From Tethya wilhelma (Eukaryota > Porifera > Demospongiae > Tethyida > Tethyidae), in NCBI GenBank assembly GCA_964030475.1, contig CAXIPT010000004.1, positions 6,299,738 to 6,363,737 of the forward strand: a DNA stretch of 64,000 nucleotides, written 5' to 3'. Below the pieces are notes generated by a model. It had not been told where the DNA came from. It saw only the letters and a program-made list of their open reading frames with translations, and ran no database searches. How positions within the stretch are numbered: position 1 is the first letter of the stretch; each line of letters starts with the position of its first letter. A program made the position numbers and the translations under genes. Of the stretch, positions 57,814 to 64,000 are shown in pieces.

Positions 57814-58189
57814 AACAAGTAGTAAAAATTTTCAAAAAAATAAGCAGTGTAGGAATGGGCAGTGCTGTAAAAAGTGTTAGAACAAGGAATGGTCTCAATT
57901 TCGGCACATGACTACTTCATTTTCATTAATTTTTTGATCCCTCATAGCTAATTGTTATATATACTTGAATAGCTCACATTTAAATGGTTCAAATTCCTGC
58001 CAATGCTATATCACTTGGCTAAAAAGTAGAATAAAGTATAGCAGGCAGGATTAGATTCCCGGCCAAGACTTGGGCACAAAAAATGAAGTAGTCATGTGCC
58101 GAAATTGAGACCATTCCTTGTTCTAACACTCTTTACAGCACTGCCCATTCCTACACTGCTTAATTTTTTGAAAATTTTTACTACTTGTT
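57814..58189. mobile_element. Dispersed inverted-repeat element, full copy
   Basis: AACAAGTAGTAAAAATTTTC and GAAAATTTTTACTACTTGTT bound a 376-bp element with GGAATGGGCAGTGCTGT arms, as at 31084 and 32415. Confidence 0.85.
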
Positions 58190-58680
58190 CATTCACTTTT
58201 TTCAACACTACAGTGAGGAGACTATCAGAGACTGGTTAGTCCCTACAAAAAGCTTGAGTTATCTGAGTAGAAGCTACATTGTCTGCTAAAGCAGCTAATG
58301 CGCATGCGCATTAAAATGCCACGTGGATAATTAATGACCTTTGAACTCTACAAGAAAATGGCTACATTGAAGTACATGAATTTATACTCTCAGTTTCAAA
58401 GCTTTCTAGTTTTTGTTTAGGCTAATTTGTGATTAAAACGAGTTACTTTGTGCTGTCAAAATTGGCTCAACACTGGAAATGCTTTTCAAGTAAGTCAGTT
58501 AGGAAGTACGTACGTACGGTACGTACGTATACGTAAGTTAGATGAACAAAAATGGCACTATGGTGGCTTCCCACTAGCTCTCTCTACGAGTGCTGAGGAA
58601 AGTTTCTGTGAGTTTTAGACCATGCATGCAATTGGTAATCTGTCATTGAGAGCCTCTGAGCAAGTTTGATGACTTAAAGG
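58190..58680. repeat. Long repeat following the inverted-repeat element, copy 3
   Basis: It matches 31484-32090 and 32817-33425 (ATGCGCATGCGCATTAAAAT, CTTTCTAGTTTTTGTTTAGG, GGCACTATGGTGGCTTC). It runs up to 20 bp before the N at 58701, so the upstream part of the Roc gene is separated by unknown sequence. Confidence 0.8.
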
Positions 58681-58706
58681 TGCTATTGCACGGAAGCGGC
58701 NTTTAG

Positions 58707-60787
58707 GATCGGGAAAGACTTCTCTTCTTGTCTCTCTTCAGAGAGAAGTATCTGTAGCTTTATCGCTGTCCTTTTCACAACACAAGGTGCTGCCGAGAAT
58801 TGAGGAGAAAACAAAAGGAATCCAATTACTGGAAGATTTCTCGAGCAATGTTTTTGGTAGAGTGAACTTTTATGATTTTTCCGGTGGTGAAGAGTATCGG
58901 TCATGCCATGCTGCTGTTCTACGTCACGTAGTTCAATGTTATTTCCCGGTATTTCAACTGGTGGTAGATCTCAGCCAAAGTGAAACTGAAATCAAACAGA
59001 GGATCGACTATTGGCTCTCGTTCTTGAGCAGTAGTTGCGTGTTGCTGGATGGTACACAGTGTGATGTAATGGTCGTTGGTACGCACAGCGATATCTTGAA
59101 ATCGAATGGAGAAGATGTAAAAAAGAAACTCAAAAATCTCAACCTGGACGACATCTTTGCTCGATACTCTAATTTCAAACCGGTTGGACAATTTGGAGTG
59201 GATTGTCAGCGACCGGAATCTTCGAGCATAGCAGAAGTTCGTCACGCTTTGAAGACATCTCAAGAGCAACTACAGACTCTTGGCAACCTTAGTTTCAATT
59301 CTCACTGCCTTCACGAGTACTTGAGGAGAGAATTTTGCGACAAAACAGCTGTAACTTTGAGTCACATTCGTAAGAAACTGAGAGAAATACCACCTGAAGA
59401 TTCCTCAGACGATATTCGACATTTTATTCCCGATGACACGACACTATTGGTCGACTGCTGTAGTGACCTACATGCAAGAGGTCACATACTCTTTTTAAAG
59501 CACACCACATGTTTAGAAAACAGTCTTATAATCACAGACAGAGTTGGACTACTCTCCGAAGTATTCAGTACCATATTTCGTTCTCCATCCGAACAATCAA
59601 ACAGTGTTTCGCTACTGTCTTCTGGTGTAATATCAAACTCCGACATCTCCAAACTGTTTCCCTCTCTGGATTCAATCGGTCTCTCCCTCGCTCTCACACA
59701 CCTTGAACTCGCTACTCAACTTCCGAACAAAGATGTGCTCATATCCACGAAAGACGAACCCACAAACCATGTGAATATCAAGGAGAATGGCACGAACAAA
59801 GATGAGATATTTCTCTACGTACCCTCTCTTGTGAGTCGTACTTTACCTCGGAAGAGTAAAATATGGGATGCTCGACCTTACTTCAAGTTCAACTCAGGTT
59901 GGATGCTGCAATGTGTTGACAAAGAGACAAAGTTTGAGCCATACTTTCTCGACGTTTTACTCTGTCACTACGCCTCTCTAGTTCTTGGCACAACTCAAGC
60001 CCCGCCCATTGTTAACGGAGAACACAACGGACCTTTATCCGACTGTTTGTGTGAGGTACAGTGTACCTTTTGGAGTGGAGGAATGTATTCGTCCAATCTG
60101 AACGGAATTGAGAGTATTCTTGAATTTCTCGATGATGGTCAAACAATTTCACTGCTGATACGTTTCAAGCGAGTCACGTCGCAATGTCTACGTTTTCGAT
60201 CAAAACTCATTTCGTTGATTCTTAAAACTCGAGCCGAAATCTCACGTGAGATTATTAGAGTTCAAGAATTGTTGCTAGATCCTTACGAAGTAACATCCCA
60301 TCCACTAAAGCCCACATCTTTGATCACGGTGTTTAATATCAGAGAAATCGCATCGGCCATTTATAAATCTTCGAGCATCCAAGTGACTGGTACGGATAAC
60401 ACAATGTCACTGGACACTCTTCTGACCTTTGACCCTTACATACTTCTAAATGAGGGTATACTAGCTTGTCTTTTCGAAGACTCTCAACCTATTTACACGA
60501 CGAAAATATCCGACACATTTCTCCAAGAGTTGGCGACACAAGTGACTGCTGAGAGTAAGGAACTTTTCTTGGAGATTTTATCGTATGAGAATACAGTGGT
60601 ACAAAATCAATATTTGAAGCTTCAGACAAGATCTAGTGATGCCGATTCTGATGAAGGTGGTGATTCTGACGTTAGCGAGTGCTTGAAGATCTGGAGAAAT
60701 GAAACAGAAGGAACTTACGAGAATTTGAGAGAAGTTCTGGACCAGTTTAGCATCTTGGCAGGCAGGAATATCTTGGTACGTATGTAA
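58707..60787 (+). CDS. Roc-COR GTPase with C-terminal Death domain (5' end missing)
   Basis: ROCO proteins (LRRK2, DAPK1 and MFHAS1 families) pair a Ras-like Roc GTPase with a COR dimerisation domain. The exon starts after TTTAG at 58702-58706 and immediately encodes GSGKTSLLVSLQRE, the P-loop; earlier residues belong to an exon lost at the N at 58701. The in-frame GTG at 58787 is not a start. Further Roc motifs are NFYDFSGGEEY (G3) and VVGTHSD (G4). COR-type sequence follows (KLREIPPED, LVDCCSDLHARGHILFL). The end, CLKIWRNETEGTYENLREVL then DQFSILAGRNIL, is a Death domain. The frame ends TTGGTACGTATGTAA, which contains a usable donor (GTACGT), so the true end may be in a further exon. The upstream missing part probably holds ankyrin or leucine-rich repeats. 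Confidence 0.85.
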
Positions 60788-61942
60788 TCATTATCATACA
60801 GGCCTAGTGTCCACAGTATGTGCATGTATGTGATCATTATTATAGGCCTAATCAATGTACGCACAATATTATGTGTATCGTAGCCTTTTTAAAACCATCG
60901 ACACATTTCTGCCTAGTTCAGTAAGTGTGCAAATGATGAAACACAAACTGTTTATGATTATTTTCGACAAAACATGATGTTGTTGTGTTGACGAAACTGA
61001 ACGTTTTAGCCTTTTTTTAGTTTGGCCTCTATTGATCAATAGTTGGTACATACCTAGCTACCTAGCGAGTATACATATTATCAGATTCTGGGAATGAAAC
61101 CTGATATTCTAGAATAATCTGTGTAACTGTACTATATATGTCATCTGTTTAGGTATGTGGCTGGTTCATTGTCTACTATGTATTCAACATATAAGTTATT
61201 CACTGTGTACATGTATGTGTGTGCATGTGCACGTGGCATAAATGTGAATCATATCTAGAAGGCCGACAACCATATTCAATGTCCACCCTTTTTTTGTACA
61301 CACACATACTTCACAGAACCTTGCAGATAATCATAATGGCATATGACAAGCACTTGATGAAGGCTCATGAATTCGATCTCTGGAACAGGAACTAAAACCA
61401 TGCATGACATTTGTGTACCCAAAATAAGAACTATGTGTGTCTATTTTTAGAAAAGAATGACGTTGCAAATGCATCAAATTTCCTAATAAAACGTAACTTG
61501 GCATGTGCGCGGGAAATTCAATACACGAGCTGTACACGTGTTCCCATATGAAGTACAGTATTTTATACGTGAAATTTTTTCCACCACCCCATCTAGAAAT
61601 TGCGTCATGCCGATGAACACGTTTCCAAGAAAAGAGTGCCCCATGTGAAGAGCACACATTTATCTCATGTGAAAGCACCAAGAAAGAAACCAGACTGATA
61701 CCGTATCAAAGAGATTTTCTGAAGCGTTGAAAGAAGATATTGTCCACTCCTACTTGTTGACAAAGACCGAGACAAGACAAAATTGTCACCAATCGACTTA
61801 CGGCGTATCCAGAAAGAAATCAAGCCGGACTTACTACCTAGACTATAAACTAAAAAAAGTTGTAAGTAGTGTGTAAAAAATAGACTAGCACAGCATTTTT
61901 AGAGAAGATTGTATTCTTCCAGTGTTCTACGTTGAACGCCTG
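60788..61942. other. Spacer between the Roc-Death and PPP1R15-like genes
   Basis: No gene or repeat family is recognised. The last 200 bp before 61943 should contain the promoter and leader of the PPP1R15-like gene. Confidence 0.5.
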
Positions 61943-62224
61943 ATGGCCGATAGTGGCATAGATACTACTTACCAGCAAAGCAAGATTCAAAAGTTTACTC
62001 AAGCCTTTGGTTTGACTGTGTTCGTGAACATTGTACTTCCTTATTGCACTCTTTATAATAGTGGCTATCATACAGACGCTACTCACAACGTAGCGCATCT
62101 CAAGAACTATCCATACTATAGGATTTTCAAGACCAAATGGCGACCCCCAGTGTTGAGGTGCCATGGGATCCCCGCAGGCAACCACCAATGGCATCCTACT
62201 CCACCAGTCCTAAGCTGTCACTAA
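61943..62224 (+). promoter_or_regulatory. Upstream reading frame overlapping the PPP1R15-like start
   Basis: An ATG at 61943 (GCCTGATGGCC) opens 93 codons (MADSGIDTTYQQSKIQKF onward) ending with TGA... at 62224, in a different frame from the main protein and running 88 bp past its ATG. If the mRNA starts upstream of 61943, ribosomes using this ATG would miss the main start. Vertebrate PPP1R15 genes are controlled by upstream reading frames during stress; the parallel is inference. Confidence 0.45.
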
Positions 62225-63939
62225 GGAGAACCAGTTTCGCTCCTAGCTCACTGTTGCGATCACCGGGCAGTGAGCTTCCGACGAATTCTTCGTTTTTAGG
62301 TACCAATTCGCCCCCCACTAGCACCCGTTGTAGTCCCACCTCTGGGTGTGGCACCCCACTCGATTTTTTACCTACGACTACTAACGCTTTCGATAAACCA
62401 AATGTCGGTACGCAGCAGACCGGTTCCCTCTTTCGTGTGGGTACGTTCAACCCACTGTTGTCCAAGTGCCTTATACAAATGCACCTCAATAGGATCCTCT
62501 ACTCACACCCACCCACTTCGAGCTTTCCATGGAACGTGCTACTGAACGTCTGCGTCCAGTTTAATTCACAGACAGAAGAAGAGGCCAAGAGTGAAGGTGG
62601 ACACACTACAGAGGAAGCTAGTGACATTGAGGTGGAGAGTGATTCCAATAAGGATACACATCAAGAGGAAAGTGAAACTAAACCATCAAGTGATGATAGT
62701 TTGTTGCTGTCTCAAGTTGATTGCGAAATGGCTCATTCTTTGCCACAACAAGCCCAGCTGGCGTCAGATACCAGACAACTACATGAAAATGAGAATTTCC
62801 CCGACCTTCCCCAAATTCCTCTCCCAACTGTTGATTCTAAGGAAGATCAGAGTTCAAAGGTGACTTCCCATAATGTAGACAATAGCCAAATCAAATCAGA
62901 CACCACTACTACCACTTGTACTAGTGGAATGGTTGCCTGGCAACCTGAAGGTCAAAGGGAACTTGATAGTGACATCAAAGCAGATAGTGGTGATGTCATT
63001 ATGATGAATGATTGTGGAAGTGAACTGGACCTGCCCAGTGAATACTCTATTCATGTCTCCTGTCCTGAAGAAGATACAGACCAGCTCAGTGATTGCTACT
63101 CTGAAGACGAAGAAGACAATAATGCGGAATCAGAATGCGAACTTTACGAGTCCGATTCCAATGATGACGAAGAAGATGACGACTTTATCGAGTTTTCTTA
63201 TGACTCATCCGAGTGTCTTAGCTCCCTTCCAGAACTGGCCTCAAACACACATCAACTTTTGCCTCATCCCAAGAAATACATGTCACTTCTGAGTGCTGAG
63301 AGCGGGTACTTCGAAGGAGCTGTCGACACGATTGCTAGCTGTGATGAAAATGACGATGAAAACCAAGAAGATAAAGAAGGAGAAGAAGAAGGTCGCAGTG
63401 ATGATGAGTGTGAACTCCAGAGCAGTGCATCGTGCGAAGCTCTCTGGAAGGAGTTTGAAGAGCAGGCTTTCTCTCCCGTCCCTTGCAAGAAGAAACCAAC
63501 CACTAAATGTTCGAATCTACTAGTGTGTGAAAAGAAATCAACTCAACCAAAAATGAATTCTGGTCCTTCAAAATTTAGCAACTCTTTCAATTTTTCTCCT
63601 ACAATCGAACATTGTACCGAAAACGATACATATTTGGACAAAACTAACGATCTTTCATCTCCATGTACAAAGAGTAAACCTAGCAAAGTAAAGTGTGTTC
63701 GTTTTAAGTCCGATTCAGAACTTGTAGAAGTACATCAAATGGTAGCGTGGAGCTATGCCTACAAGACGTCTAGGAAGTGTTACTGGGAACAGTTTGCTCG
63801 TGATAGAGAACACTTCAAGCACCGTATCAGCAAGTTGGCTGATGTTCTAGAGCCCTGTTTAGCAAAGAAAGTAGCACATTTTTCTTCAACTTGTAATAGC
63901 TCTCAGTGTTTTAATTCTCACTGTATGTTTGCAAGATGA
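62137..63939 (+). CDS. PPP1R15: PPP1R15 (GADD34/CReP)-like PP1 regulatory subunit, 600 aa
   Basis: PPP1R15 proteins bring PP1 to phosphorylated eIF2-alpha and end the integrated stress response. The signature is at the C-terminus: KVKCVRFKSDSELVEVH, with the RVxF-type PP1-docking motif KCVRF at about residues 518-522, then YWEQFARDREHFKHRISKL, matching WEEFARD..RF..RI, the conserved region that contacts eIF2-alpha and actin. The middle is long, acidic and low complexity (DEEDNNAESECELYESDSND, EDKEGEEEGRSDDE), as in the vertebrate proteins. The N-terminus is Ser/Pro-rich, without an obvious ER-anchoring helix. The start ATG has a good context (CCAAATGGCG). The protein is uninterrupted by introns within this window. 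Confidence 0.88.
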   Translation: MATPSVEVPWDPRRQPPMASYSTSPKLSLRRTSFAPSSLLRSPGSELPTNSSFLGTNSPPTSTRCSPTSGCGTPLDFLPTTTNAFDKPNVGTQQTGSLFRVGTFNPLLSKCLIQMHLNRILYSHPPTSSFPWNVLLNVCVQFNSQTEEEAKSEGGHTTEEASDIEVESDSNKDTHQEESETKPSSDDSLLLSQVDCEMAHSLPQQAQLASDTRQLHENENFPDLPQIPLPTVDSKEDQSSKVTSHNVDNSQIKSDTTTTTCTSGMVAWQPEGQRELDSDIKADSGDVIMMNDCGSELDLPSEYSIHVSCPEEDTDQLSDCYSEDEEDNNAESECELYESDSNDDEEDDDFIEFSYDSSECLSSLPELASNTHQLLPHPKKYMSLLSAESGYFEGAVDTIASCDENDDENQEDKEGEEEGRSDDECELQSSASCEALWKEFEEQAFSPVPCKKKPTTKCSNLLVCEKKSTQPKMNSGPSKFSNSFNFSPTIEHCTENDTYLDKTNDLSSPCTKSKPSKVKCVRFKSDSELVEVHQMVAWSYAYKTSRKCYWEQFARDREHFKHRISKLADVLEPCLAKKVAHFSSTCNSSQCFNSHCMFAR

Positions 63940-64000
63940 TGTTTTGATAATTTCAGTACAAAGTTTAGTGAAAGTTTGTAGACAGATGCATGGGTGGAGT

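Noticed and set aside
58787..58789. GTG as the start of the Roc-COR protein
   Set aside because: Animal nuclear genes do not normally start at GTG, and the frame continues upstream through a P-loop to a splice acceptor.
61331..61681. Minus-strand frame of 116 residues in the Roc/PPP1R15 spacer
   Set aside because: No recognisable domain, codon pattern or splice context supports it.
1..64000. tRNA and rRNA genes
   Set aside because: I saw no cloverleaf with A and B box sequences and no rRNA-like stretch, but a covariance search was not possible.

Overview
This window is animal nuclear DNA, almost certainly from a demosponge (Amphimedon-like). The genes are intron-bearing with GT-AG junctions, and the content matches sponges: a tandem array of short Delta-like Notch-ligand genes, type II transmembrane short-chain collagens, Death-domain and Roc-COR-Death proteins, and a very large intronless beta-helix/multi-membrane-span protein. 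Introns and spacers are packed with CA/TG, CT/GA and other simple repeats and with non-autonomous DNA transposons. Nine single N characters (1007, 2440, 3880, 6278, 18870, 31083, 32414, 38929, 58701) mark assembly joins, several of them at repeats.

Layout. 1-2.2 kb: an LTR-retrotransposon fragment (LTR plus gag), then the 3' exons of UFD1. 3.0-3.7 kb: a minus-strand Death-domain exon with a foldback element against its splice acceptor. 3.9-20.5 kb: four tandem copies of a Delta-like gene (MNNL, reduced DSL and EGF exons, C-terminal hydrophobic anchor). Copy 0 is a remnant, copy 1 is broken, copy 2 is intact (323 aa) and copy 3 is nearly intact. Their promoters share a GAGCATGCGCA motif. Between copies 2 and 3 lies a 2.5-kb pile of nested and tandem inverted-repeat elements. 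21.6-39.8 kb: one minus-strand gene of eight coding exons whose C-terminus looks like PRAS40/AKT1S1 (Lobe). One 6.7-kb intron of that gene holds a cluster of four intact short collagen genes plus two decayed pieces. 40.0-42.8 kb: a C6orf89/BRAP-like membrane protein. 44.0-48.6 kb: a six-exon HADHA-like gene that keeps the hydratase active site, has lost the dehydrogenase motifs and has gained a C-terminal membrane segment. 49.1-54.5 kb: an 1806-aa single-exon protein with about 20 GGA-type beta-helix repeats and a multi-pass C-terminus. 55-58.7 kb: transposons. 58.7-60.8 kb: a Roc-COR-Death protein whose 5' end is lost at a gap. 62.1-63.9 kb: a PPP1R15 (GADD34/CReP)-like phosphatase regulator with an overlapping upstream reading frame.

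Shared themes are cell-surface signalling and matrix (Delta-like, collagen, Roc-Death) and stress or growth control (UFD1, PRAS40, PPP1R15). Exon joins were worked out by hand from GT-AG sites and reading phase. In the three long minus-strand genes every exon phase fits and the totals are exact multiples of three. Family assignments rest on recognised motifs, with no database search.
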